Both the position numbers and the translations under genes were made by a program. 44,948 nucleotides of DNA from DATCZB01 sp035513215 (GTDB lineage Bacteria; Pseudomonadota; Gammaproteobacteria; Steroidobacterales; Rariloculaceae): positions 1 to 44,948 of the forward strand of contig DATKCK010000086.1 in NCBI GenBank assembly GCA_035513215.1. Direction: 5' to 3'. The number at the start of each line of letters is the position of its first letter. Positions within the stretch are counted from its first letter, which is position 1. This document shows positions 1-7,841 of the stretch, in pieces. The notes under the pieces are model-generated. The model did no database searches, was not told the origin of the DNA, and saw only the letters and a list, made by a program, of their open reading frames with translations.

Positions 1-954
1 GTCTTCATGAACATCGTCGAAGGCGGCGAGACCTTTAACTGGGCCGTCGAGCTCGAAAGCCCGGCCGAGCTTCAGTTGAGCGGCTGGAGCCGCGAGACGC
101 TCGTCCCGGGCGACGCCATCGTCGTCGACGGCATGCTTGCGCGCAACGGAAGTCGCCAGATCTGGGGCGGCTCGGTCCGGCGCGCGGTAAACGGGCAACA
201 GCTTTTCACGCTCGATCCCGACCTGCCGCGACTGCCGCTCGTATCGCGCCCCGCGCCCCGCTGGCCCGATGGCCAGATCGCGCTCGGCGCAACATCCGGC
301 GCCTCCGACGGCTATTGGGGATATCCGACCAGGACCGTGCTCGTCGAGGACGGCGTCGATGTGGCGATGAACCGCGACGGCCAGCTTACCGATCTCGACG
401 ACGCCGGCCAGGTCGCGCCGATGCAGCCCTGGGCGCTCGCGCTCTACCGGCACCGTCAGGAGCGTTTCCTCCAGGACGATCCGATGTTCCTGCACTGCAA
501 GCCGCCCGGCGGCCTGCGGCAGTACCAGTCCAGGCTCGGCCTGCAGCTCATCGAAGACCGCGAGCGTGAGCGGATCTTCGTGCTGCTCGGCAGCGGCAAT
601 CGCAATTTCCGGATCGTTCACCTCGACGACCGCGACCAGGTCGGTCAGGTCGGCGGCGACGATGACAACCCGCTCTACTACGGCCGGTCCACCGGCGAAT
701 GGGACGGCGACACGCTGGTCGTCAGCACGGTCGGCTTCAACGAGGACTTCTGGTTCACCAATGGCGGCCTGCCGCACACGAATCGGCTGAGCCTGACGGA
801 AAGATTCACGCGCACCGATTTCGACACACTGCGATACGAAGTCACGATCGACGACTCTGGCGCGTATACGCGGCCATGGTCGGCGAGCTGGGAATTAAGC
901 TGGGTTGGCGGCGAACCGCTGCCGACGCATATCTGTCAGGAAAACAGGCCTTGA
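1..954 (+). CDS. DUF6152-PDLxGxW partner fusion protein, 5' end cut by window edge
   Basis: The reading frame is open from base 1 (Val-Phe-Met-Asn), so the first Met at base 7 is internal and the true start, signal peptide and His-His motif lie upstream. About residues 1-65 match the C-terminal half of the DUF6152 domain (LxSPAxLxxxGWSRETLxPGD, then VDGMLARNGSRQIWGG, as in the gene at 966). A linker leads into the partner domain, with conserved Cys in LHCKPPGG, the STGEWDGDTLVVSTVGFNEDF motif and the terminal Cys in THICQE. Covalent fusion of the two domains supports the view that the separate DUF6152 and partner genes act together. It is followed 11 bases downstream by a DUF6152 gene on the same strand, so all three genes probably form one operon. 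Function is unknown; a periplasmic location is inferred from the complete homologues. Confidence 0.8.
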   Translation, partial: VFMNIVEGGETFNWAVELESPAELQLSGWSRETLVPGDAIVVDGMLARNGSRQIWGGSVRRAVNGQQLFTLDPDLPRLPLVSRPAPRWPDGQIALGATSGASDGYWGYPTRTVLVEDGVDVAMNRDGQLTDLDDAGQVAPMQPWALALYRHRQERFLQDDPMFLHCKPPGGLRQYQSRLGLQLIEDRERERIFVLLGSGNRNFRIVHLDDRDQVGQVGGDDDNPLYYGRSTGEWDGDTLVVSTVGFNEDFWFTNGGLPHTNRLSLTERFTRTDFDTLRYEVTIDDSGAYTRPWSASWELSWVGGEPLPTHICQENRP

Positions 955-965
955 GGAGACGGGTC

Positions 966-1379
966 ATGAGAGTACTTGTTACAGCTACCACGATCCTTGC
1001 CGGCGCGCTGGCCGCGGGATCGGCAATCGCTCATCATTCCTTCGCTGCCGAGTTCGATCCCAACAAGCCGATCGAGCTGAAGGGCATCGTTACCAAGGTC
1101 GAATGGACCAATCCGCATGTCTGGTTCTATATCAACGTGCGTGACGAGGAGACGGGCGAAATCTCGAACTGGGGCGCCGAGCTCGGTCCGCCGCACGGCC
1201 TTCAGCGACAGGGCTGGCGCCGCGACACGCTCGCGATCGGCGAGGAAGTCTCGGTCAACGGTTTCCTGGCGCGCAACGGCAGCAACCGCGTCAACGCCCG
1301 ATCGGTCACGGTGACGTCGACGGGAGGCCGCCCGGGCCAGACGCTGGACGCCGATTCGAGCTTCAGCCAGGGGAACTGA
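966..1379 (+). CDS. DUF6152-type small exported protein (137 aa)
   Basis: The start at 966 is chosen because GGAG lies at 955-958 and a clean Sec signal peptide follows. The signal ends in AIA directly before His23-His24 (HHSFAAEFD), so the mature protein would begin with His. Trp47-Thr-Asn49-Pro50-His51 is the family's invariant NPH motif; GPPHGLQRQGWRRDTL and the FLARNGSNR element complete the domain. The length of about 137 residues is usual among the copies here. It sits between the fusion gene and a partner gene that begins 2 bases after its stop, which implies co-transcription and translational coupling. Molecular function is not known. The His-His N-terminus makes periplasmic metal binding a reasonable hypothesis but it is not demonstrated. 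Confidence 0.85.
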   Translation: MRVLVTATTILAGALAAGSAIAHHSFAAEFDPNKPIELKGIVTKVEWTNPHVWFYINVRDEETGEISNWGAELGPPHGLQRQGWRRDTLAIGEEVSVNGFLARNGSNRVNARSVTVTSTGGRPGQTLDADSSFSQGN

Positions 1380-1381
1380 CG

Positions 1382-2185
1382 ATGCGCTCGACAACGATCG
1401 CGCTGGCGGCGCTGGCCGCCGCCGCGGCCCTCGCGGCGACCGAGTCTCAGGCCCAGCGGCGCGACTTCGAGGGCGGCGCGCCGGCGCCGGGGCCCGCGCC
1501 CGTCAACGAGAGCGGCCGCGTTCTGCTCGATGGCCTGACGGCCGACACGGTCGGCGTCTGGACGCCGATGTTCGGCATATCGGATCCCGTCGCGCCGATC
1601 GAGACCGTGCCCTTTCAGCCGTGGGCGGCGGCCCTCTACGAGGACCGTCAGGCGCACGAGCTCGAGCCGCACGCGCGTTGCAAGGCGTCCGGCGCCTCAC
1701 GGCAGTTCCTGACGCCCTATGGCGTCGAGATCGTCGAGATACCGGAGCTCGAGCGGCTGTTCATATTCGACATCGGCGGTCCGCACACCTTCCGCACGGT
1801 CTACATGGACGGGCGCTCCCATCCGGTCGACCTGGAGCCGACCAACTACGGTCATTCGGTCGGCTGGTGGGAAGGCGATACGCTCGTCATCGACACGGTC
1901 GGCTACAACGAGGACTTCTGGTTCGAACGCCGCGGCCTCCCGCATACGGAGGCCTTGCATACGATCGAGCGCTTGACGCGCGTCGACGAACGACAGGTGA
2001 CCTACGAGATCGAGATTCACGACCCGAACGTCTACACGGCGCCGTACACCGGGGGGTTCAATCTCAGGTGGAACGAGGGGACGGAGCTTTTCGAGTATAT
2101 CTGTCAGCAGGCGAATTATGCGCATGAGCTGATGGTTGGCAGCGAGCAGGACTCCGTCGATCGGAGCAGCACGATCATTCCATAG
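1382..2185 (+). CDS. PDLxGxW-partner family exported protein (267 aa)
   Basis: The ATG lies 2 bases after the DUF6152 stop, with AGGGGAA about 8 bases upstream. Residues 1-25 form a signal peptide (alanine-rich core, AQ cleavage). The body shows the partner-family landmarks: Cys100 in the CKASGASRQF element, the GHSVGWWEGDTLVIDT motif around residues 158-172, an HTEALHTIERLTRV segment, and a second Cys near residue 241 in FEYICQQANY. The N-terminal 'PDLxGxW' motif is poorly conserved here. The two Cys positions are shared by every copy in the window and probably form a periplasmic disulfide. It ends only 4 bases from the convergent isocitrate dehydrogenase gene. No enzymatic motif is recognisable. 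Confidence 0.8.
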   Translation: MRSTTIALAALAAAAALAATESQAQRRDFEGGAPAPGPAPVNESGRVLLDGLTADTVGVWTPMFGISDPVAPIETVPFQPWAAALYEDRQAHELEPHARCKASGASRQFLTPYGVEIVEIPELERLFIFDIGGPHTFRTVYMDGRSHPVDLEPTNYGHSVGWWEGDTLVIDTVGYNEDFWFERRGLPHTEALHTIERLTRVDERQVTYEIEIHDPNVYTAPYTGGFNLRWNEGTELFEYICQQANYAHELMVGSEQDSVDRSSTIIP

Positions 2186-2189
2186 ACCG

Positions 2190-4415
2190 TTAACGCAAGA
2201 TTGCCAGCGCCCGATTGAAGAGCTCGCTCGGGCGCATGGCGGCGGTGGTGAGGTCGGGTGAGGGGTGGTAGTAGCCGCCGATGTCGACGGGGTGGCCCTG
2301 GACGGCGTTGAGCTCGGCGACGATCTCGTCCTCGCGGTCCCAGAGCTCCGCCGCGAGCGGGGCGAAGCGCGCGGCCAGCTCGCGGTCCTCGGTCTGGGCT
2401 GCCAGAGCCTCGGCCCAGTAAAGAGCCAGGTAGAAGTGGCTGCCACGATTGTCGAGCTCCCCGGCCCTGCGTGACGGTGCCCTGTTGCTCGCGAGCCATT
2501 TGGCGTTCGCGGCATCGAGGGCCTTGGCAACGACGGCGGCCGCGGCGTTCCCGGTCTTGCGCGCCAGATCCTCGATCGAGACGGCGAGCGCGAGAAACTC
2601 GCCGATCGAGTCCCAGCGCAGATGGTTCTCGGCAAGGAATTGCTGGACGTGCTTCGGCGCCGAGCCGCCGGCGCCCGTCTCGTACAGGCCCCCGCCCGCC
2701 AGAAGCGGCACGATCGACAGCATCTTGGCGCTCGTGCCGAGCTCCAGTATCGGGAAGAGATCGGTCAGGTAGTCTCGCAGCACGTTGCCGGTCACCGAGA
2801 TCGTATTCTCACCCGCTCGCACGCGCTCGAGCGTCGCCCGCATTGCTTCGACCGGCGACAGTATTCTGATGTCGAGTCCCGACGTGTCGTGACCCTCGAG
2901 ATAGCGCTCGACCTTCGCGATCAGGTTTCGATCGTGCGCGCGCTCGGGATCCAGCCAGAAGATCGTCGCATCGCCGGTTACGCGCGCGCGCTCGACTGCG
3001 AGGCGGACCCAGTCGCGTATCGCCGCGTCCTTCGTCTGGCACATGCGCCAGATGTCACCCTGCTCGACCGGCCACTCGAGCAGAATCCGGCCGGCATCGT
3101 CGCGAACGCGGACCGTGCCCGCCGCTTCGATCTCGAAAGTCTTGTCATGCGAGCCGTATTCCTCGGCCTTTTGCGCCATCAGACCGATGTTGCCGACGTT
3201 GCCCATGGTCGTGACGTCGTAGGCGCCATTAGCCTTGCAGTCCTCGAGCACGGCCTGGTAGATGCCAGCATAGCAGCGGTCGGGGATCAACGCCTTGGTG
3301 TCGTGCAGCTTTCCGTCCGGCCCCCACATTTTTCCCGAGCTTCGTATCGCCGCCGGCATCGATGCATCGATGATGACGTTGCTCGGGACATGCAGGTTGG
3401 TGATCCCCTTGTCCGAGTCGACCATGGCGAGCGGCGGGCGTTTCTGATAGACGGCCGCGATATCGGCCTCGATGGCCGAGCGCCGCTCCGCGTCGACCCG
3501 TTCGAGCTTTGCATAAACGTCACCGATTCCGTTGTTTGCCTCGACGCCGATGTCCTCGAAAAGCGCTGCGTGCTCGTCGAAGACGTCCTTGTAGTAGACG
3601 GAAACGCAGTGGCCGAAGATGATCGGGTCGGAGACCTTCATCATCGTGGCCTTGACGTGAAGCGAAAGCAGAAGACCCTTCTCTTTCGCGTCCGCGATCT
3701 CCCGCTCGAAGTACTCGCGCAAACGCCGCGAGCTCATGACCGCGGCATCGATGACCTCTCCCTCGATAACGGGCGTTGCCGCCTTGAGCACCTTTCGCTC
3801 GCCCGATGGCGTCTCGAGCTCGATCGCGAGCTTGCCGTCCGACTCGACGACTGCCGATCGCTCGCTCTCGAAGAAGTCGCCCTCGCGCATGTGCGCAACG
3901 TGAGTCTGCGACGCCGTGCTCCACTCGCCCATCGAATGCGGATTTGCCCTCGCGTAGGCTTTGACCGGCGCCGCGACGCGCCGGTCCGAATTGCCTTCTC
4001 TCAGCACCGGGTTGACGGCGCTGCCGAGCACCTTTGAGTAGCGTGCATGGATCTCGCGCTCTTCGGCCGATGCGGGATCGGCGGGATATGCGGGCAGGTC
4101 GTAGCCCTGGCGCTTGAGCTCGGCAATCGCGTCGTTGAGCTGAGGAACGGACGCGCTGATGTTCGGCAACTTGATGATGTTCGCTTCCGGCCGTTTCGCG
4201 AGCTCGCCGAGCTCTGCCAGATCGTCGGCCTGACGCTGATCCGGCGTCAGACGATCGGGAAACTGGGCGATGATGCGGCCCGCGAGCGAGATGTCGCGCG
4301 TCTCGATCGTGATTCCCGCGGGCGCCGCGAAAGCCTGAATGATGGGCAGCAGGGAACAGGTCGCCAGTGCCGGCGCTTCATCGGTCTGGGTATAGATAAT
4401 CCTCGGCTTCGGCAT
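2190..4415 (-). CDS. icd: NADP-dependent isocitrate dehydrogenase, monomeric type (741 aa)
   Basis: Oxidative decarboxylation of isocitrate to 2-oxoglutarate with NADP+, cytoplasmic, TCA cycle. The whole protein matches the monomeric IDH family, which is about 740 residues and unrelated in size to the dimeric 45-kDa enzyme. It opens with KPRIIYTQTDEAPALAT, the family's characteristic N-terminus. Ser132, Arg139 and Arg145 (SAVNPVLREGNSDRR) fit the known substrate-binding positions, and KMSDPIIFGH-like and KGITNLHVPSNVIIDASMPA segments are intact. GGAG lies four bases before the ATG. A perfect TATAAT lies upstream at 4469-4464 on the minus strand, so the gene probably has its own promoter although the DUF6152 gene at 4489 precedes it in the same direction. 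This is the clearest housekeeping gene in the window. Confidence 0.97.
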   Translation of the reverse strand: MPKPRIIYTQTDEAPALATCSLLPIIQAFAAPAGITIETRDISLAGRIIAQFPDRLTPDQRQADDLAELGELAKRPEANIIKLPNISASVPQLNDAIAELKRQGYDLPAYPADPASAEEREIHARYSKVLGSAVNPVLREGNSDRRVAAPVKAYARANPHSMGEWSTASQTHVAHMREGDFFESERSAVVESDGKLAIELETPSGERKVLKAATPVIEGEVIDAAVMSSRRLREYFEREIADAKEKGLLLSLHVKATMMKVSDPIIFGHCVSVYYKDVFDEHAALFEDIGVEANNGIGDVYAKLERVDAERRSAIEADIAAVYQKRPPLAMVDSDKGITNLHVPSNVIIDASMPAAIRSSGKMWGPDGKLHDTKALIPDRCYAGIYQAVLEDCKANGAYDVTTMGNVGNIGLMAQKAEEYGSHDKTFEIEAAGTVRVRDDAGRILLEWPVEQGDIWRMCQTKDAAIRDWVRLAVERARVTGDATIFWLDPERAHDRNLIAKVERYLEGHDTSGLDIRILSPVEAMRATLERVRAGENTISVTGNVLRDYLTDLFPILELGTSAKMLSIVPLLAGGGLYETGAGGSAPKHVQQFLAENHLRWDSIGEFLALAVSIEDLARKTGNAAAAVVAKALDAANAKWLASNRAPSRRAGELDNRGSHFYLALYWAEALAAQTEDRELAARFAPLAAELWDREDEIVAELNAVQGHPVDIGGYYHPSPDLTTAAMRPSELFNRALAILR

Positions 4416-4463
4416 CGACTCCGTCCTTGGCGGTGACAGCGCGGCATCCGTTTCGGGGCCGAA

Positions 4464-4469
4464 ATTATA
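4464..4469 (-). promoter_or_regulatory. Predicted -10 box for the isocitrate dehydrogenase gene
   Basis: On the minus strand the hexamer reads TATAAT exactly, 48 bases upstream of the icd ATG. No convincing -35 hexamer is visible at 16-18 bases (TGATCG is the nearest). The box lies between the stop of the upstream DUF6152 gene and icd, which suggests separate transcription of icd. Confidence 0.5.
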
Positions 4470-4488
4470 GCCTCGTCCGGTTCTCCGA

Positions 4489-4908
4489 TCAGTTCACAGA
4501 GGACCGCGGTGCGGCCGTGCCGATATAGGGCCGGGATCCGCGCTGCTCGTACCAAAGGCCGTCGGCGGGGCGATCGAGCCGCCGGAGATAGAGCGTCCGC
4601 GGACGGATCAGGCCGATGCCGCCCCTGACGAATACCGTGTCGCCGGGCCTGAACGTCTCGGCCGTCACGCCAATCCGAGCGAGCTCGGAGCGATTGTCCA
4701 TCTCGAGCTCCCAGAGCCGGCGGGCGCCGCTGTCGTCCTCGACCTCGATGACGAGGACGGGATGCGGATTGACGAAGCGAAACTCGGCCACCGCGCCGTG
4801 CAGCGACCTCTGATCGGCGCCGTCGTAAACGCCGCTCAGCGAGTGGTGGCCGAGCGCGACCGTCGCTGTCAGGGCCGGGATCAGGAACGTGCAGACTACG
4901 AGGCGCAT
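4489..4908 (-). CDS. DUF6152-like small exported protein, solitary copy (139 aa)
   Basis: The start at 4908 gives MRLVVCTFLIPALTATVALG, a Sec signal that ends just before His21-His22 (HHSLSGVYDG). An upstream in-frame extension of 35 residues is rich in Arg and Pro and is judged non-coding. The NPH motif is present (FVNPHPVLVIEVEDDSG, His49), followed by LWELEMDNRSELARIGV and a PGDTVFVRGG strand. The C-terminus (LWYEQRGSRPYIG) differs from the other copies, so this is a divergent member. Unlike most copies it has no partner-family gene beside it; its neighbours are icd downstream and a divergent TonB-C protein upstream. Function unknown. Confidence 0.75.
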   Translation of the reverse strand: MRLVVCTFLIPALTATVALGHHSLSGVYDGADQRSLHGAVAEFRFVNPHPVLVIEVEDDSGARRLWELEMDNRSELARIGVTAETFRPGDTVFVRGGIGLIRPRTLYLRRLDRPADGLWYEQRGSRPYIGTAAPRSSVN

Positions 4909-5005
4909 AGGGCCATAGCCTATGCCAGCCTCACGCCTGAGCGCTACCGGTCCGGCGCCTAACGGGCGGGCTGAAGCAGGACTACACCGACAGCGGATCG
5001 GGCTC

Positions 5006-5035
5006 TTGAGCATCAGGGTCGCTTCCGGTCAAAAT
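5006..5035 (+). promoter_or_regulatory. Possible sigma70-type promoter of the TonB-C gene
   Basis: TTGAGC (5006-5011) and CAAAAT (5030-5035) are separated by 18 bases and lie 28 bases upstream of the ATG at 5064. Both hexamers match only in part, so this is a weak prediction. Confidence 0.3.
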
Positions 5036-5063
5036 CGAACGAGTCGAGGAAAGGTGCCGTCCG

Positions 5064-6110
5064 ATGAGAAAGCCGCTCTTGCTCCTTACGGTGTCCGCGT
5101 TGATCCCCGCCGTTGCATCGGCCCAGCCGGAGGTCGCGTCCGAGTCCGCCGTCGAGTCCTACCAGATGGCAAGACCGGCCGAACATGCCACTCCCGTCTA
5201 CCCTGCCGCAGCTGCTAGGGACGGCAAGGAAGGCTGGGTCCAGCTCAACTTCATGATCAGTCCGGAGGGGGAGGCCTACGAGTTTCAGGTGCTCGATCGC
5301 GCCGGCGACGAGGCCTTCGTCCGGGCCGCCCAGCGGGCCGCGGAAGACACCTCATTCAGCCCGGCCAGGATGGGGGACCGTGCCGTGGACGGCAGCCTGA
5401 CGGTCACGTACCAGTTCGTTCTCGAGAACGGCGAGAAAGCCGCGCGTCGCGCTTTCGCCGACCAGTTCCGCGGATTCGTGCGCGCCATGAACGAAGGATC
5501 GCAGGACGATGCCGCCGCGAAGCTCGCGAGCCTCGAAGATACGGAGATCTACAACAATTACGAGTATGCCCACCTGAGTCTCGCCCGCTATCAGTTCGCC
5601 TCACGTTATGGCAGCCCCCTGGAGCAAATGAGACATCTCGAGACGGCCCGGGGCGAAAACCCGAGCCAGCCGCAGTACGAGAGCTTCCTGCCGGAAGATG
5701 TGGTGACACCGAGCCGCCGGAACCTGTTCCAGCTCATGGTTCAGAACCGGAATTTCGCGGAAGCCACCGCTGTGTTTCGATTGATGGCGTTCAGGGGAGA
5801 CGAGGAAGGACTGGGGCTCTTCCGCGAAACTTACGTCCGCTTGCAGGCGTTCCGGACGAACGATGCGCCCTACGCGGTCGAAGGGCAGCTCGACAAGAAC
5901 GGATCCTGGGCCCTCGACCTGTTCAAGAACGATTTCTATCTCGACCGGATCACGGGCACGGTGAACGAGATCAAGCTGCGCTGTCAGCGCGAGTATGTCT
6001 TCCTGCCCTTCGACCCCGAAACTCAGTACACGGTCTCGGAGAGCGCCGGCAACTGCAACATCGAGGTGCTCGGCGCTCCCGGCGCTGCATTCGAGCTGGT
6101 GCAGCTTTGA
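5064..6110 (+). CDS. Exported protein with TonB C-terminal domain (348 aa)
   Basis: GAGGAAAGG precedes the ATG. Residues 1-21 are a signal peptide (MRKPLLLLTVSALIPAVASAQ) instead of the single N-terminal anchor and proline-rich stalk of a classical TonB. Residues about 40-118 form a TonB_C domain: TPVYPAAAARDGKEGWVQL, then FMISPEGEAYEFQVLD, then AAEDTSFSPA and VTYQFVL. The remaining 230 residues look helical and TPR-like (YNNYEYAHLSLARYQFASRYG, then a segment beginning RNLFQLMVQNRNFAEATAVF) and end in a small beta domain with two Cys (RCQREY and GNCNIEVL). Such soluble TonB_C proteins are common in proteobacteria, but their role in energising a transporter is unproven. It converges with the partner gene at 6115 with a 4-base gap. 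Confidence 0.8.
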   Translation: MRKPLLLLTVSALIPAVASAQPEVASESAVESYQMARPAEHATPVYPAAAARDGKEGWVQLNFMISPEGEAYEFQVLDRAGDEAFVRAAQRAAEDTSFSPARMGDRAVDGSLTVTYQFVLENGEKAARRAFADQFRGFVRAMNEGSQDDAAAKLASLEDTEIYNNYEYAHLSLARYQFASRYGSPLEQMRHLETARGENPSQPQYESFLPEDVVTPSRRNLFQLMVQNRNFAEATAVFRLMAFRGDEEGLGLFRETYVRLQAFRTNDAPYAVEGQLDKNGSWALDLFKNDFYLDRITGTVNEIKLRCQREYVFLPFDPETQYTVSESAGNCNIEVLGAPGAAFELVQL

Positions 6111-6114
6111 GGCG

Positions 6115-6897
6115 CTATTCCTCGAGCTCCGCTGCCGCGTCCATCAGCTCCTGCGTCTCCACACCCGAGCAATCGAGCGGGAACAGCATGTCGAACGGCG
6201 CAATCTCGAGCGTCTGGGTCGGCACGACCCAGGGCTCGGTCAGCACTTCCGGATCGTAAACAGTGGCATCGACGACGAGTGTATCGGCATCGACGCGCTG
6301 GTACCGCTCGACGACGCGCAGCGCGTCCGAATGAAACGAGACGCGGCCCTCGGCCCAGATCCAGGTATCGTCGGTGAAGTTTTCGACCTCGACGACGAAG
6401 GTGTCGCCGTCCCAGTGCCCGACGGCATGACCGCGCCGCGCCGGCGGCAGCGGCGGGTGATCGCGACCGTCCGTCGGAACGAGCTGGTAACCGTGAAAGG
6501 TCTCGGAGAGCAGGACGACGAGATCGGGCGTCGCGACGATCTGCGCGACCGCGCCGACGTCGTACATGCGCACGTTGAGCGTGCCGAAGGCGGTCGACAC
6601 GCATTGCAGCGTCGGGTCGTCCTTGTCGCTCAGCGTGGCCGCGTGCTCGGCCGCCCAGGGCTGATAGAGGCCCGTGAACGTGGCCGGCGGAGGACCTTCG
6701 CCCCTCCCGGGTCCGCCGACGCGGAAACCCGGCCCGCCGACGTCACCGCCGCCCCACCAGACGCCCGAGAGGTCCGGCTTGCCGTTCGCCATGCGCGGAA
6801 CCTCGCCGCCGTCCTGCGCGGCCGCCGAGCCCGCCACCGCGAGCGCGATGCAGGCGGCCGCGAGACCGGTCGTGCGCTTGCGCCTGACGGCGCTCAT
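6115..6897 (-). CDS. PDLxGxW-partner family exported protein (260 aa)
   Basis: The start at 6897 overlaps the stop of the upstream DUF6152 gene by 4 bases (ATGA), a strong sign of translational coupling. The signal peptide is residues 1-28 (ending SAAAQ). The family motif is clear: MANGKPDLSGVWWGGGDV, a Gly-rich stretch, Cys in LQCVSTAFG, then GHAVGHWDGDTFVVEVENFTDD, an RVVERYQRVDADTLVVDATV segment, and the second Cys in FPLDCSGVETQEL. The protein ends in an acidic tail. Its mate is the DUF6152 protein at 6894-7310. Biochemical role unknown; the overlap argues for equal production of the two proteins. Confidence 0.8.
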   Translation of the reverse strand: MSAVRRKRTTGLAAACIALAVAGSAAAQDGGEVPRMANGKPDLSGVWWGGGDVGGPGFRVGGPGRGEGPPPATFTGLYQPWAAEHAATLSDKDDPTLQCVSTAFGTLNVRMYDVGAVAQIVATPDLVVLLSETFHGYQLVPTDGRDHPPLPPARRGHAVGHWDGDTFVVEVENFTDDTWIWAEGRVSFHSDALRVVERYQRVDADTLVVDATVYDPEVLTEPWVVPTQTLEIAPFDMLFPLDCSGVETQELMDAAAELEE

Positions 6898-7310
6898 CGC
6901 GCGCCCGGCCCTTCGCGCGGACCGAACATGCCGTAGACCGTGCCGTCGGCCGTCACGAGCTCGCGCAGCATGCCGTTCGGCTTCGAGTGGTCGTGCGCGC
7001 GAAAGCCCGAGATCGTGACGACATCGCCCTCCTTGATGACCTCCGGCGAGTAGCCGTTGCGGAGCATGCCGCTCGGCGTTCCGGCCTCGAACGACCAGCG
7101 CACGACCTCGCCGTTCTCGTCCTCGACGTCGAGGAAGAAGAACGAGTGCGGGTTCGTCAGCCGCACGTTGACGATCGTGCCCTCGATCGTGATCGCGCCC
7201 TCGGGCGAGGTGTCGTAGGCCGCCGCGAACGAGTGGTGGGCCGCGGCCGAGCCGACGAACAGGCACGGCAGCAACCCGGCGATCGATGCCAGCTTCAATG
7301 TCTGTGTCAT
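6894..7310 (-). CDS. DUF6152-type small exported protein (138 aa)
   Basis: The signal peptide (to about residue 24) ends SAAA directly before His25-His26 (HHSFAAAYD). NPH is present at Asn53-Pro54-His55 (LTNPHSFFFLDVEDENGE). The following domain has WSFEAGTPSGMLRNGYSPE and GDVVTISGFRAHDHSKPNG, with a C-terminal MFGPREGPGAR. The ribosome-binding site is unusually strong: GGAGG six bases before the ATG, preceded by a second GGAGG that can fold into a 7-bp hairpin (separate entry). The gene overlaps the partner gene at 6115 by 4 bases. Function not established. Confidence 0.85.
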   Translation of the reverse strand: MTQTLKLASIAGLLPCLFVGSAAAHHSFAAAYDTSPEGAITIEGTIVNVRLTNPHSFFFLDVEDENGEVVRWSFEAGTPSGMLRNGYSPEVIKEGDVVTISGFRAHDHSKPNGMLRELVTADGTVYGMFGPREGPGAR

Positions 7311-7316
7311 CGCAAA

Positions 7317-7338
7317 CCTCCTTCCTCCGTCGGAGGAA
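7317..7338 (-). promoter_or_regulatory. Double Shine-Dalgarno with an anti-SD hairpin before the DUF6152 gene
   Basis: On the minus strand TTCCTCC (7338-7332), GAC, GGAGGAA (7328-7322) form a perfect 7-bp stem. The working SD, GGAGG (7321-7317), follows at once and stands six bases from the ATG. The same TTCCTCC could pair with either purine block, so the element could mask or expose the ribosome site. Regulation is inference; the inverted repeat is seen directly. Confidence 0.4.
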
Positions 7339-7395
7339 CCGTTACCGAATCAAAGGCGGCCGTTCACGGGCAGCCTGTTGCCGCGGGCTCCCGGC

Positions 7396-7809
7396 CTAGT
7401 CGCGGGCGTCCGGCGCGCCGGGCGAACCGATGCCGAAGAAGAGCTTCGAGCCGTCCTCGAACGCAATGTCGCGGCCGTTGGCGCGGTTCGATCCGTCGCG
7501 CGCCTGATAACCTGCGACGAGAATCACCGTTCCCGGCTTCAGCGAGTCGGCGGTGAAGCCGCGACGCAGAATCGCGTTCGGCGCGCCGCCCTCGACCATC
7601 CACTGCTCGACCTCGCCGTCCTCGTTGACGACGTCGATATGAATCCAGGAATGCGGGTTGATCCACTCCATCTTCGTTACCGTGCCCCTGAGCTCGACGG
7701 GACTGTCGGCGTCGAACTCGGCCGAGAACGCATGATGGGCCATCGAGCTGCCGGCCGCGCCCAACAGCAGCGCCGCGCCCGCCAGTGAAGAGATGATTCT
7801 GGTTCGCAT
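7396..7809 (-). CDS. DUF6152-type small exported protein (137 aa)
   Basis: The start at 7809 has GGAGG 7 bases upstream; in-frame codons further upstream overlap the preceding gene and are rejected. The signal peptide ends SMA just before His25-His26 (HHAFSAEFD). NPH is Asn51-Pro52-His53 (WINPHSWIHIDVVNEDGE). The later part has MVEGGAPNAILRRGF, LKPGTVILVAGYQARDGSNR and a C-terminal FFGIGSPGAPDARD. It lies 32 bases downstream of its partner gene (7842) in the same direction. With 6894 and 6115 these four genes may form one minus-strand operon reading partner, DUF6152, DUF6152, partner. Confidence 0.85.
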   Translation of the reverse strand: MRTRIISSLAGAALLLGAAGSSMAHHAFSAEFDADSPVELRGTVTKMEWINPHSWIHIDVVNEDGEVEQWMVEGGAPNAILRRGFTADSLKPGTVILVAGYQARDGSNRANGRDIAFEDGSKLFFGIGSPGAPDARD

Positions 7810-7841
7810 CGGAAGTCCCTCCGTTTCGGATTCCGTGAAAA

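Noticed and set aside
2622..4037. A 471-codon open frame on the plus strand opposite isocitrate dehydrogenase
   Set aside because: It is the antisense shadow of a clear monomeric IDH gene; its translation is Arg/Asp/Val-rich with no domain, as expected for high-GC third-position bias.
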